From Oligoflexia bacterium (GTDB lineage: Bacteria; Bdellovibrionota; UBA1018): a stretch of 64,000 nt of DNA. The notes under the pieces were generated by a model that searched no databases, was not told the DNA's origin, and saw nothing but the letters and a program-made list of their open reading frames with translations. How positions within the stretch are numbered: position 1 is the first letter of the stretch; every line of letters begins with the position of its first letter. The position numbers and the translations under genes are program-made. Of this stretch, positions 56,247 to 64,000 are shown one piece after another. The stretch lies in assembly GCA_903935335.1 (NCBI GenBank), contig CAIZRG010000046.1, positions 1 through 64,000 of the forward strand, written 5' to 3'.

Positions 56247-56933
56247 TTTATAATTCTTTGAGTTCAAGGAAAAGGAGAAGGCCAGGAAGCACACTCTGAT
56301 TTCTCCCTGTTCATCCGAGTACTGTCTAAAATGAAAACTACTGGAGGTATGTTTCGAGAATGTAAAGAATTTTGTGCCTACTCGCCGAAGCCTTCTTATT
56401 TCATAAAACAAAGACTCACTCATCATACCTGAGTCGCATTAGATTTGTAATCCATCCGGTCGACTATAAGCCATAGCTAATCTCACAGCCTACAAGAGCT
56501 TTCCTGAGAGCATCCATCGTTATATCGCTGATGCCGTTAAAATTCAGATCCAGTTTTTTCAAGCGAGTGAATTCTGACAAATGAGAGAGTCCAGCACCTC
56601 TAATGATGTTGTTACTTAGATCCAGTGCTTGCAAGTGAGAGAGAGAGCCCTGACAGATAAGCAACTCCGTCTAATTCAATAATGTTACAACACAGATTCA
56701 ACGATTTAATATTTGGAAAAGACTTCTGAATAAAGACCACTAAATCTCTTAAAATCGTTTCTATTTCTACACAAAGTACTTAAAAACTAACCATTCTTAT
56801 TTAAATTGTCTAATACTTAGTTAGGCTTCTCGTGATATTTATTTGAAATTTATAAATTAATATATGGCTTAGAAATTGCTTTTACAATAGTTAACTTAGT
56901 TTATGTTTAGATAAACAAAAAAGGTTAATTATA
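56247..56933. other. Gene-poor stretch with an LRR-gene remnant
   Basis: About 690 bases between two exported-protein genes. 56247-56463 holds no credible gene. 56464-56779 holds a decayed leucine-rich-repeat gene (separate entry). The rest is AT-rich and probably contains the promoter of the SelO-like gene, whose ribosome site AAAAAGG lies before 56934. Confidence 0.7.
56464..56779 (-). pseudogene. Leucine-rich-repeat protein fragment, frameshifted
   Basis: Two frames on the minus strand encode consecutive leucine-rich repeats. The first reads FPNIKSLNLCCNIIELDGVA then YLSGLS; the second continues HLQALDLSNNIIRGAGLSHL and LKKLDLNFNGISDITMDAL to a stop at 56464. The shift lies in a GA dinucleotide repeat, five units at 56637-56646. 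One added unit, or two fewer, would restore the frame. No start codon precedes the open stretch, so the 5' part is lost as well. The repeats look like the ribonuclease-inhibitor type common in host-interacting bacteria. Confidence 0.7.
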
Positions 56934-58106
56934 ATGAAAAATATAAATTTTATCAGACAGATTAAAATTATTTTTTATATATTTATTTTTATTCCATTCT
57001 TATCTTATGCTGCAATAGATAGTCCTGTTCGAAATATTAGAAAACTTGAAAAACCTGAGCCTGAGAGTATGCTTAAAGTTCAGACTGCCAAAGTCATGAT
57101 TGCTGATTATGATCTTATTAGAAAAGATTTTGCTTATACTAAAAAAATGTCTGAACGGGAGATTGATCAGTGGTTATTAAACAGTTTCGGTTTTATTTCT
57201 GTGTATCAAACTTTAGGAAGTAATAAGGTTAATTCTGAAATCAAGACAGAGTCAGGTCAATCTATGGTTGGTTATCGACCCCAGATGTATGGAAGAGCTT
57301 TAGTCATGAAGGACTCTTTAGGTCAAGGACTCGTTGATGCAAAAGGACTTGGGTCAATCAATCCTCAACAAAAGAGTCACCAAAATGGACTCCTCACTGT
57401 TGGGGAAGGTTTAAGAGAATTTCTTTATGAAAAGCTAGTTGAAAAAATACTCATCCACCATCGCGTTCATTTTCCTTATGAAAAAGAGTATCACACTGTT
57501 GGAACCTATGCTGTGCTAGATTGGGGGTTTGATGTCATTCATAATGATTCTAAAAAATCTCCTGCAGGAGCGGTCCTGAGACAAGCTCATGATCGATACG
57601 GTGATCCCACTTCAGATGACTACAACTTTCTTCCACCTCAGGAAGCTTCTACGATTGAAAAGATATTAAGGCGTTATGGTGTCACCTCTGCTGGGGTAGG
57701 TGGCAGAGAAAATCATTTTGAAATAGCAGATCTACAGGGTTCTAAAAGCTGTGAGATTGTTGATTTTGGGTCATTTTTAGTTAAACCAAAGTTTATTGCA
57801 GAGCTGTTGTTTTTTCTAGACTCTCTTCAAGAGTATGAGCTTAAACCGACAGATCCTTCTTTCCCACAGATTGATCAAAAAATAAGTATTCCTCTTAAAA
57901 GTTGGAGTCATGCAGGTGGTCCAGAAATTCATCCAAGAAATGATATTCCTAGAAAATATTCAGATCAAGCTGCAATAGCATTTAGACGAGGAGAAATCAC
58001 TCAAGATCTTCTAAAAAGTCAAATAGAACACCTATTTTTTAAACCTGTTCTTGATAAATGGTATGGGAAGAAATGGTCTGATAAAGACTCATTGATTGAA
58101 TTTTAA
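56934..58106 (+). CDS. Exported protein, remotely SelO-like (possible pseudokinase-fold AMPylase)
   Basis: 390 residues with a signal peptide (IKIIFYIFIFIPFLSYA). The mature part follows the order of SelO/YdiU motifs: GRALVMKD, AKGLGSINP (K137), TVGEGLREFL (R161, E162), SPAGAVLRQAHDRY (R216), then ENHFEIADL (N260) and IVDFGSF (D277). In SelO these positions bind ATP and metal in a kinase fold that transfers AMP to proteins. The N-to-D spacing is longer here and overall similarity is low, so I treat this as a hypothesis. SelO proteins are normally cytoplasmic. It lies between an exported phosphoesterase and an exported esterase. Confidence 0.6.
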   Translation: MKNINFIRQIKIIFYIFIFIPFLSYAAIDSPVRNIRKLEKPEPESMLKVQTAKVMIADYDLIRKDFAYTKKMSEREIDQWLLNSFGFISVYQTLGSNKVNSEIKTESGQSMVGYRPQMYGRALVMKDSLGQGLVDAKGLGSINPQQKSHQNGLLTVGEGLREFLYEKLVEKILIHHRVHFPYEKEYHTVGTYAVLDWGFDVIHNDSKKSPAGAVLRQAHDRYGDPTSDDYNFLPPQEASTIEKILRRYGVTSAGVGGRENHFEIADLQGSKSCEIVDFGSFLVKPKFIAELLFFLDSLQEYELKPTDPSFPQIDQKISIPLKSWSHAGGPEIHPRNDIPRKYSDQAAIAFRRGEITQDLLKSQIEHLFFKPVLDKWYGKKWSDKDSLIEF

Positions 58107-58176
58107 AAATAAAAGTGATAAACTAAAGCACATAAAAATGGTAAAACTGAGTGAGCCAAAAAGTAAAGATAAATTA

Positions 58177-58917
58177 ATGAACTTTATTTTTTTAAAAAAT
58201 ATTTTATCTATTTCCGTTATTTCTCTACTTTTTATTAACAGCAGTATCGGAGATATGAAAAGAATTTCATTTAAAGCTCAAAACGGAGATTTAAGGGATT
58301 ATGTTGTTTTTGAACCTGAGAATTATGATTCATCCAAGCCTTGGCCAATTATTTTATTTCTACACGGTGCTGGAGAAAGAGGTGAGGATGGTTGGAAACC
58401 CACTCAAGTTGGAATTGGAAAAATACTGAAATCTAACCCTCAGCTCTATCCAGCTCTAGTCATTATGCCTCAGCTCAGAGAAAATGAGGGTTGGTGTGTA
58501 GGTCGTGGACTCGATATAGCTGTACTTGCACTTCAAGACGCAAATAAAAGATATACGATTGATCCTCATCGAATTTACCTGACTGGAATATCTATGGGCG
58601 CCTATGGAACATGGGAGCTTTCGAGTCGTTTTCCTTCATTTTTTGCAGCAGCGATCCCGATTGCTGCAGGAAAGTATCCAGATGAATATACTGAAAATTT
58701 AATACATCTTCCAATTTGGGCCCATCATAGTTCAGAGGATGAAGTCTGTCCTGTTGATGCAACTCGTGAAATGGTAAAAAGAATCAAAGATTTAGGTGGA
58801 TTAAAAGTGCTGTATTCTGAACTCAACGGCTTTATTCATAAAGAAACTTGGGATCCAGTCTATGAAAATCCAGAAGTTTTAAACTGGCTTTTAAGTCAAG
58901 TGAACTCTTGTCAATAA
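58177..58917 (+). CDS. Exported alpha/beta hydrolase (esterase/phospholipase-like)
   Basis: 246 residues from ATG 58177, giving a leader NFIFLKNILSISVISLLFIN; in-frame ATG 58138 and TTG 58096 would lengthen it and bury the leader. Motifs: oxyanion ILFLHGAGERGEDGW, nucleophile TGISMGAYGTW, acid SSEDEVCPV and His GFIHKETW. The arrangement matches prolyl-oligopeptidase-like or feruloyl-esterase-like hydrolases. The start lies shortly after the SelO-like stop, so they may share a transcript. Confidence 0.85.
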   Translation: MNFIFLKNILSISVISLLFINSSIGDMKRISFKAQNGDLRDYVVFEPENYDSSKPWPIILFLHGAGERGEDGWKPTQVGIGKILKSNPQLYPALVIMPQLRENEGWCVGRGLDIAVLALQDANKRYTIDPHRIYLTGISMGAYGTWELSSRFPSFFAAAIPIAAGKYPDEYTENLIHLPIWAHHSSEDEVCPVDATREMVKRIKDLGGLKVLYSELNGFIHKETWDPVYENPEVLNWLLSQVNSCQ

Positions 58918-58918
58918 G

Positions 58919-59002
58919 GTGTGGGTCAGTTACGGCAACAGAACGGCGCTTGCCATGATCGATACTATGCGTATTCTTGACAAACCTAAGCGATTAGGTT
59001 AA
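58919..59002 (+). pseudogene. Possible 3' gene remnant at island edge
   Basis: 27 codons, GTG to TAA, read VSYGNRTALAMIDTMRIL then DKPKRLG. Base use is richer in GC than the esterase just before it and like the genes just after. It begins one base after the esterase stop. It resembles the tail of a gene whose front is missing, but I recognise no family. Confidence 0.3.
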
Positions 59003-59011
59003 TATTAAGTT

Positions 59012-59440
59012 ATGAATAATCATGCGGCTGCGCTTGGGAAATTAGGTGGACAAAAGAAATCCTCAAAAAAGGCTGCAAGTTCACGAAAAAATGGACGTTT
59101 GGGGGGTAGACCGGCACACGGGGGTATCCGAGACTGGGTAAAATTCATGGATGCAATCGACTCGTGCAGACGAGAACGCTCAGTTGATCCGCTTCACCGT
59201 TTGTTTGTACGGAGTCGCTCTATCAGGGAGCGTTCTTTGATTAACGCCTCATCTCGCTACTTGTGCTCAGAGCTTCACTTGTCTTTACTACCAGAATGGT
59301 CTAAGCTTTCGTTGTGGCTTAAGTCCCCGTGGTTCGTTTCAGGTATGGAGAACCTAAAAGCAACGGCACTCCTTGAAAGCCCGGCTGAGTTTCGAGCAAA
59401 CAACATCTTTGTGCTTGGCAACTTTCTCTCAAGAGTATGA
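59012..59440 (+). CDS. Small basic protein, possible antitoxin/regulator partner
   Basis: 142 residues. The N-terminus is very basic and Ala/Gly-rich (AAALGKLGGQKKSSKKAASS then RKNGRLGGRP), as in small DNA- or RNA-binding proteins seen beside toxin-antitoxin genes. The remainder has no motif I recognise. Its stop lies one base before the nucleotidyltransferase start, implying coupled expression. Base composition is visibly more GC-rich than the surrounding AT-rich genes, suggesting horizontal acquisition. Confidence 0.6.
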   Translation: MNNHAAALGKLGGQKKSSKKAASSRKNGRLGGRPAHGGIRDWVKFMDAIDSCRRERSVDPLHRLFVRSRSIRERSLINASSRYLCSELHLSLLPEWSKLSLWLKSPWFVSGMENLKATALLESPAEFRANNIFVLGNFLSRV

Positions 59441-59441
59441 C

Positions 59442-59969
59442 ATGAAAAAGTCTGACATCATCAAGGCATTCAAAAAACTTAATGAAGAACTCTCAAAAAG
59501 AAATGTAAAGGGAGAGGTCGGCGTTTTCGGCGGTGCTGCAATGGTGCTGGGATTCAATGCACGGATATCTACTAAAGACGTAGATGCTATCTTTGTGCCA
59601 GCATCAAAGGTGAGAGAAGCTGCTAAGAAGGTAGCTGACGATATGGATTTGCCCGAAGACTGGATGAACGATGCTGTAAAGCTCTACGTTCCGGTCAGAC
59701 CGAAAGAGAAAAAGGTCATCTTTTCAGCCGATCATCTGACTGTTTGGATACCGGAGCCCGAGTATCTTGTGGCCATGAAGGGAATAGCTGCTCGGTTCGA
59801 CAGTTTGGACGCAGCAGATTTGAAGACATTGATAGAGCATCTTCATCTAAAAACTGTTGAGTCCGTTTTCGATATTATCGAACATTACTATCCGAAAAAA
59901 AATATTCCTGCAAAGACTCAATACTTCATTGAGGAACTTTTCTGGCACTGCAATAAGAAGAAAACTTAG
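59442..59969 (+). CDS. DUF6036/AbiEii-like nucleotidyltransferase
   Basis: 175 residues from ATG 59442; the open frame continues back into the previous gene. The nucleotidyltransferase fold signature is VFGGAAMVLGFNARISTKDV with DVD (residues near 39-41) for metal. The C-terminal part is helical (SLDAADLKTLIEHL). Such proteins form toxin-antitoxin pairs of the AbiE type or related defence modules, where the nucleotidyltransferase is often the toxin (family knowledge). The partner is the small basic protein just upstream. Confidence 0.75.
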   Translation: MKKSDIIKAFKKLNEELSKRNVKGEVGVFGGAAMVLGFNARISTKDVDAIFVPASKVREAAKKVADDMDLPEDWMNDAVKLYVPVRPKEKKVIFSADHLTVWIPEPEYLVAMKGIAARFDSLDAADLKTLIEHLHLKTVESVFDIIEHYYPKKNIPAKTQYFIEELFWHCNKKKT

Positions 59970-60048
59970 GCTCTGTAAGATTTTTTCTGTCCAAGACTGC
60001 AAGTGGAAAAGACGATAGGAAGATCATTCAATCAAACTCGATTGAGGT

Positions 60049-61215
60049 TCATATTAAGCTCGGTCGCTCTAAAAAAGATAAGTCTATGAGTGCAGGAACA
60101 ACTTGAATTCCATCTTTTTCATAAGGGCGAATGGTTTGGCCCACAATTTGAGTGCTGACTGAAACCTGAAGTTTGGATTGGTAATAGCGTAAGCTAGTGC
60201 TAATTGAGTCTTCTTTCCATTTTACTTCAATGAGTTCACAGACTTTTTTATCTCGAACTAAAACAAAATCAACTTCTCTTCCTTCCTTATCTCTTAGGTA
60301 TCGAAGCGAGTATCGATAACCATCTCGGTCTTCTAAAAAATGCAAGGTTTTAAGCAAGTGGGTAGCCACTAGATTTTCAAATCTTGCTCCGGGATCGCCC
60401 TCCACATCTGCATTGTCATAAAAATAGATTTTAGGAGGTTTTTGAATCGCTCGGGAGAGGTTCGTGGAGTAAGGATAGACAGTAAAAATGAGATACATCC
60501 GTTCCAGGACTTCAATCCAATGCTTGACGGTGGGTTGAGAAACATGGAGATCTTCAGCTAGGTTTTTGATGACAACAGGCCCTCCCACTCTTGTTTTAAG
60601 AAGATCGATCAAAAGCTCTAAGGTGGTAAGATTTCGGATATTCTCTAAATCTCGGATGTCATCTCGGACAATTCGGTCGAGACGATTTCTTCGCCAGCGC
60701 CTGGCTTCACGTTCATCGCCTTGGATCAAGGGCTCTGGAAATCCACCCACAGTCATGAGTCTGTGAAAAAATTCTTCATCTGTTAAAGATTTGTGTAAAG
60801 ATTCTGGTTTTTCAGACAAAGTAAAAGGATGCAGTCTCCAGTAGTGGTATCGGCCGAGGAGGGAATCTCCTCCTCTACCGTAGACATCTAATCGAGCGCT
60901 CCCTGTGACTAAAAATGAGTGATTTGATTTTTGAGTGTCATAAATGCCTTTGAGCCAGGATTTCCACCGGGGGAATTTATGCAATTCATCAAAAATAAGA
61001 AGTGAGTTTCTTTTAGACCATTTTCTTTCTAAAATCTCACGACGTTGATCATCATCATCCCAATTCAAATAAAGACTTTGATCAAAATCTTGGATGAGAC
61101 TTTGAGCCAGTGTGGTTTTACCGCACTGCCTGGGTCCTCCAATGAAAACCATCTTTTTTTTAAGATCTTTGAGCACTGAAGCCGATATCGATCGTATCTG
61201 ACTAGAATAAAGCAT
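60049..61215 (-). CDS. AAA ATPase with DUF4143 domain
   Basis: 388 residues. Walker A is GGPRQCGKTT at 26-35, Walker B LLIFDELHKFPRW, and sensor SFLVTGSARLDV. A winged-helix segment (HVSQPTVKHWIEVLERMYL) and the DUF4143 nuclease-like C-terminus follow, with REVDFVLVRDKKVCELIEVK. The family is widespread, often horizontally spread, and of unknown function. Its start codon sits at the centre of a perfect palindrome, hinting at self-control. Confidence 0.9.
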   Translation of the reverse strand: MLYSSQIRSISASVLKDLKKKMVFIGGPRQCGKTTLAQSLIQDFDQSLYLNWDDDDQRREILERKWSKRNSLLIFDELHKFPRWKSWLKGIYDTQKSNHSFLVTGSARLDVYGRGGDSLLGRYHYWRLHPFTLSEKPESLHKSLTDEEFFHRLMTVGGFPEPLIQGDEREARRWRRNRLDRIVRDDIRDLENIRNLTTLELLIDLLKTRVGGPVVIKNLAEDLHVSQPTVKHWIEVLERMYLIFTVYPYSTNLSRAIQKPPKIYFYDNADVEGDPGARFENLVATHLLKTLHFLEDRDGYRYSLRYLRDKEGREVDFVLVRDKKVCELIEVKWKEDSISTSLRYYQSKLQVSVSTQIVGQTIRPYEKDGIQVVPALIDLSFLERPSLI

Positions 61216-61229
61216 ACTTTATTCTAGTC
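61200..61229. promoter_or_regulatory. Palindrome spanning the ATPase start codon
   Basis: Perfect 13-base arms GACTAGAATAAAG / CTTTATTCTAGTC around a four-base centre. The ATG of the ATPase gene lies within the centre. It could be an operator or an mRNA hairpin hiding the start. Confidence 0.75.
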
Positions 61230-61237
61230 AAGGCTAA

Positions 61238-61260
61238 ACTCAAGTACGCTTTATTTGAGT
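61238..61260. promoter_or_regulatory. Second, related imperfect palindrome upstream of the ATPase
   Basis: Arms ACTCAA / TTGAGT enclose a core containing CTTTAT. The right part matches the first palindrome (CTTTATT then AGTCA), so the two sites look like diverged copies about 35 bases apart. This fits tandem operators. Confidence 0.5.
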
Positions 61261-61283
61261 CAGGGCAATCTTTCAGAACGCTA

Positions 61284-64000
61284 TTAAGGTCTTGAGGTGT
61301 CAATAATAATCTTAGAATCAACCAGGTGAGCATTACCACCGATTCCAGTGATCTCGGTTAAGAATTGCTGAAGCGAAGTGAGTGAGAAGGAAGAGGATCT
61401 GGCTCGGAGTTTAGGAGTTCCGATGGAGGGGGTTGGAGAAGGGCTAACAAAGCCCGGTCTAGGAGAAGGAGAGGGGCTAGGGGCTGGGGTAGCAAAGCTT
61501 AAGCTTGATCCAGTGACTCCAGTGAGTCCTGTGGTTCCAGAGTTACTGCTTGAGCTCATGAGCTGCATGGAAACAGATCCCGCAGTGGGGGTCATGACTA
61601 CAGATTCAAACGAAGCTAAAGGATTTGTAAAAGCCGATAGATCGATGAAAGTGCGCTCTTCGCTTAAGTCCGTGGGTCCACTCACGGAGGAGACTCCCAG
61701 ACTGTTTCGGTAGGCGACTTCAGCTTGTTTGAGTTTTAAGACATAAATCCAAAGTCCTGCTTTGTAGATGGAGACGAAGCCATTGGTACATCCTGACCAG
61801 CAGCGAAGAGCAATCTGGTAGGAGTCTCCCTCATTTTGAGTTTCAAAATAAGGAGCTCCGATATCAAAAGGAGAGGCAACAGCGTTTAAGGAGGGAGCGC
61901 TTGTCACTGCTTCCGTATCTAAGACAGGATTGTTTTTTGAGGTATTGTATAAGACTGCTGAGCCCATTGCTCCGCCTTGAGTGGCAATGAGGGTGTCAAG
62001 CTCTAAAGCATTGTAATCTGGAAGCTGAGAATAAACATTCATGAGTTTTTGATAGACCGATCCAGTATCCATTAAGATATAGCTCAGAGAATTTGTACTT
62101 CCTGTTGGGGCATTCATATCTTCATGAGAAGGGGGAGCGTGAGAGGCTATCAGGGGGATATAAAGTTTAGATTTGCCTGCTTGTACTTGTTTGACTCGAA
62201 TCCTAGCTGATAGCACTTGAAGTTGATCAGCAGACTGAGTTGCACTGAGATCCAGGCGATACTCGTCCTGTCCAGAGCTAGGAGTAAAAGTCGTTGTGAG
62301 GCGAGTGGGTAAAGGGGTAGAAGCAGGAACTGAAATCGATCCGAGTGTACTTCCTGCTGCGCTCAGTAAGCTGATCGTGGCAGCAGCAGTATCCGTATTG
62401 GAGGCTACGACCTCAAGGGTGTAGGTTACCGTTCCATCATAAGCATTGGAGTCCAGTCGAGTTCGAGTTCTTTCAAAGGTGATATGAGTGATATCCGAAG
62501 AAAGACTTCGGTCTGTCATTTCAATGGGAACCTCAAGATTCATTCGAATACTTCCATTAGCTATAGCTTCAGCCGAATTAGCTGATGAAACACCTGAAGT
62601 AACAGCATTGACGACATAATAGTAAGTTGTTCCATTTTCTATATTGGTATCTGAATAGCTTGTCCCTGTAATTCCAGAGCCAACCAACCCATAGGGCCCT
62701 CCAGAGACGTTTCCGCGACGGAGGGTATAGCTATTAGCTCCTGCTAAAGCTGTCCAGCTGAGATTGATGGCTCCCGTTCCTGTCGTTGCAGTGAGTCCCA
62801 CGGGAGCGGTTAAAAGATTAATTGAAATCATATTAGAATTAATGGATTGAATTCCATTGGTATTGACTGTGGTGATGACATAATAGTAAGTGCCTGGGGA
62901 AGGAACCGTATCTGAAACCTGGGTGATGGGATCTGCAATGGATGTGATCAATGAGAAGGGGCCAGTGGGTGAAGTCCCCCGGTAAAGCGAGGAGCTTACG
63001 ACATTAGGGCTTCGAATCCAGGATAAGGAGACAGAGGATCCCACTCCATTAGCTACGACATTTTGAGGTTCGATCGGACGAATGCCTGTGCTCACAGGTT
63101 GACTGATGGCAGAGTAGACCATAGGGATACCACCGCTGCTTATAGGCATAAAGCGATACCAATAAGGGACTTTGAGAGTGATACTATTGTTGTCAATATA
63201 AGTTTGTGTAGAGCCTAATGCTCCAGAAACAGTTGTTAAAACTTGAAAAGAACTTCCGTTTGAAGAACGTTCAATTCGATAAGTGGTAGCAGAGGTAATC
63301 GTATTCCAAGTCAGCGTAACTCTTGCTGCAGCATTGAGGTCTGCAATTGCAACAGGAGCAGCTGGGGTAGCCAGGGGAATCAGGACGATGGGTGGATTGA
63401 AAAGAGCTGATTCAACGGTTCCAATGAGGCCAGAAACGGAAAAGTAATAAGGTGTTTCAGCTGTTAATCCACCGATTCCAACGGAGGTATTTAGAGTGGA
63501 TATAATGGGGCTTGATCCTCCTGGAATGCTGGGAGTTGTGGATTGATAGACGTTATAAGACCCGAGTTGTTCTTGAGATCCGTTGTATGAAATGGTATTT
63601 ATGGAAGTTCCATAGCCTGCTCCAAAAACAGAATCCCAAAGCAAAGAAATACTACTTCCATTATTATTACTGGTGACTCTCAGTCCACTCGGAATAGGTG
63701 GAGCCATGCCCGGAGTGATTCCAAGACTTGAGGTTGAGCTTAAGGATACGCCGTTTGCAAAATTGACTCTTATTTTGTAGAAATATTGAGTTCCATTTTG
63801 GACACCGGTATCCGTATAGCTTCTGCTTGAGATAGAAATGCTACCCACATAATCAGAAAAATGAACACTATCTGTGGATCGTAAAAGAGTGAAAGTAGGA
63901 GATACTCCATTCACAGGAGTCGTTCCTCCAGAATAACTCCATGATAGGCTGATCTGACTCACCCCAGGAATGGCTGAGATGGACGAGGGGCCGGTTGCAG
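61284..64000 (-). CDS. Fibronectin type III repeat protein, 5' end beyond the window
   Basis: At least 905 codons, open through the right edge, so the true start and any signal peptide lie outside; a GTG at 63962 is only an internal codon. At least four to five FN3-like repeats are seen, each with a SLSW or NLSW strand and a closing GTxYYY motif (NGTQYFYKIRV, PGTYYYVITTV, NGTTYYYVVNA). A different domain follows (about 480-800) and then a Pro-Ser linker (PAPSPSPSPRPG) and a short C-terminal domain. Such proteins are typically surface or secreted adhesins or polymer binders. Confidence 0.85.
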   Translation of the reverse strand, partial: ATGPSSISAIPGVSQISLSWSYSGGTTPVNGVSPTFTLLRSTDSVHFSDYVGSISISSRSYTDTGVQNGTQYFYKIRVNFANGVSLSSTSSLGITPGMAPPIPSGLRVTSNNNGSSISLLWDSVFGAGYGTSINTISYNGSQEQLGSYNVYQSTTPSIPGGSSPIISTLNTSVGIGGLTAETPYYFSVSGLIGTVESALFNPPIVLIPLATPAAPVAIADLNAAARVTLTWNTITSATTYRIERSSNGSSFQVLTTVSGALGSTQTYIDNNSITLKVPYWYRFMPISSGGIPMVYSAISQPVSTGIRPIEPQNVVANGVGSSVSLSWIRSPNVVSSSLYRGTSPTGPFSLITSIADPITQVSDTVPSPGTYYYVITTVNTNGIQSINSNMISINLLTAPVGLTATTGTGAINLSWTALAGANSYTLRRGNVSGGPYGLVGSGITGTSYSDTNIENGTTYYYVVNAVTSGVSSANSAEAIANGSIRMNLEVPIEMTDRSLSSDITHITFERTRTRLDSNAYDGTVTYTLEVVASNTDTAAATISLLSAAGSTLGSISVPASTPLPTRLTTTFTPSSGQDEYRLDLSATQSADQLQVLSARIRVKQVQAGKSKLYIPLIASHAPPSHEDMNAPTGSTNSLSYILMDTGSVYQKLMNVYSQLPDYNALELDTLIATQGGAMGSAVLYNTSKNNPVLDTEAVTSAPSLNAVASPFDIGAPYFETQNEGDSYQIALRCWSGCTNGFVSIYKAGLWIYVLKLKQAEVAYRNSLGVSSVSGPTDLSEERTFIDLSAFTNPLASFESVVMTPTAGSVSMQLMSSSSNSGTTGLTGVTGSSLSFATPAPSPSPSPRPGFVSPSPTPSIGTPKLRARSSSFSLTSLQQFLTEITGIGGNAHLVDSKIIIDTSRP

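Noticed and set aside
56229-56426. 65-codon minus-strand open frame
   Set aside because: No ribosome site, no recognisable motif, and it overlaps the 3' end of the phosphoesterase gene.

Overview
The window reads as bacterial chromosome of moderate-to-low GC, densely packed on both strands. No gene here is diagnostic of one genus. The mix points to an uncultured, flagellated, aerobically respiring Gram-negative lineage of the former Deltaproteobacteria, such as Bdellovibrionota (inference). The mix is Alternative Complex III with a caa3 oxidase, tandem ArsA-like ATPases, eukaryotic-type Ser/Thr kinase and HD-GYP signalling, LpoB/COG3014-type lipoproteins, and an Xer - M50 - trpS - scpA - scpB - rluB block.

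Layout. 1-6.2 kb is a signalling block: PEGA-type Ser/Thr kinase, OmpR-type regulator, HD-GYP phosphodiesterase, outer-membrane protein and a SpoIIE-like phosphatase whose active site looks degenerate. 6.2-20.1 kb is a respiratory block: actABCDEF (Alternative Complex III), a reverse-strand ctaB, then SCO and ctaCDE, ending in an unusual ctaF fused to two cytochrome c domains. Together these would oxidise quinol, pass electrons to O2 and pump protons. 20-30 kb is a reverse-strand run: PAP2 phosphatase and CPA2 antiporter, an HEPN toxin beside a deleted MNT antitoxin, a gshA-TPR-ArsA-ArsA operon, and a COG3014/LpoB lipoprotein pair. 30-44 kb is mostly housekeeping: trmB, a DUF5679 zinc ribbon, flagellin with a sigma-28 promoter, M1 aminopeptidase, an NtrB/NtrC-like pair, glutamate dehydrogenase, Ddl, an exported peroxiredoxin, RmuC and DUF983.

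44-47 kb is AT-rich and accessory: a membrane glycosyltransferase split by a one-base homopolymer change, a long hairpin, and a receiver-domain protein with an apparent signal peptide. 46.9 kb carries initiator tRNA-Met. 47-53.3 kb is conserved chromosome-maintenance and RNA-modification genes. 53.3-61.2 kb is accessory: a predicted exported barrel protein, three predicted exported enzymes (metallophosphoesterase, a SelO-like protein, an esterase), an LRR-gene remnant, a more GC-rich nucleotidyltransferase toxin-antitoxin-like pair, and an AAA/DUF4143 ATPase whose start codon sits inside a perfect palindrome. A large fibronectin-III repeat protein runs off the right edge.

The most unusual items are the exported SelO-like protein and its exported neighbours, the exported receiver, the intact HEPN gene with a broken antitoxin, the ctaF-dihaem fusion, and the start-codon palindrome. 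All functional calls are by reading motifs; no database search was run.
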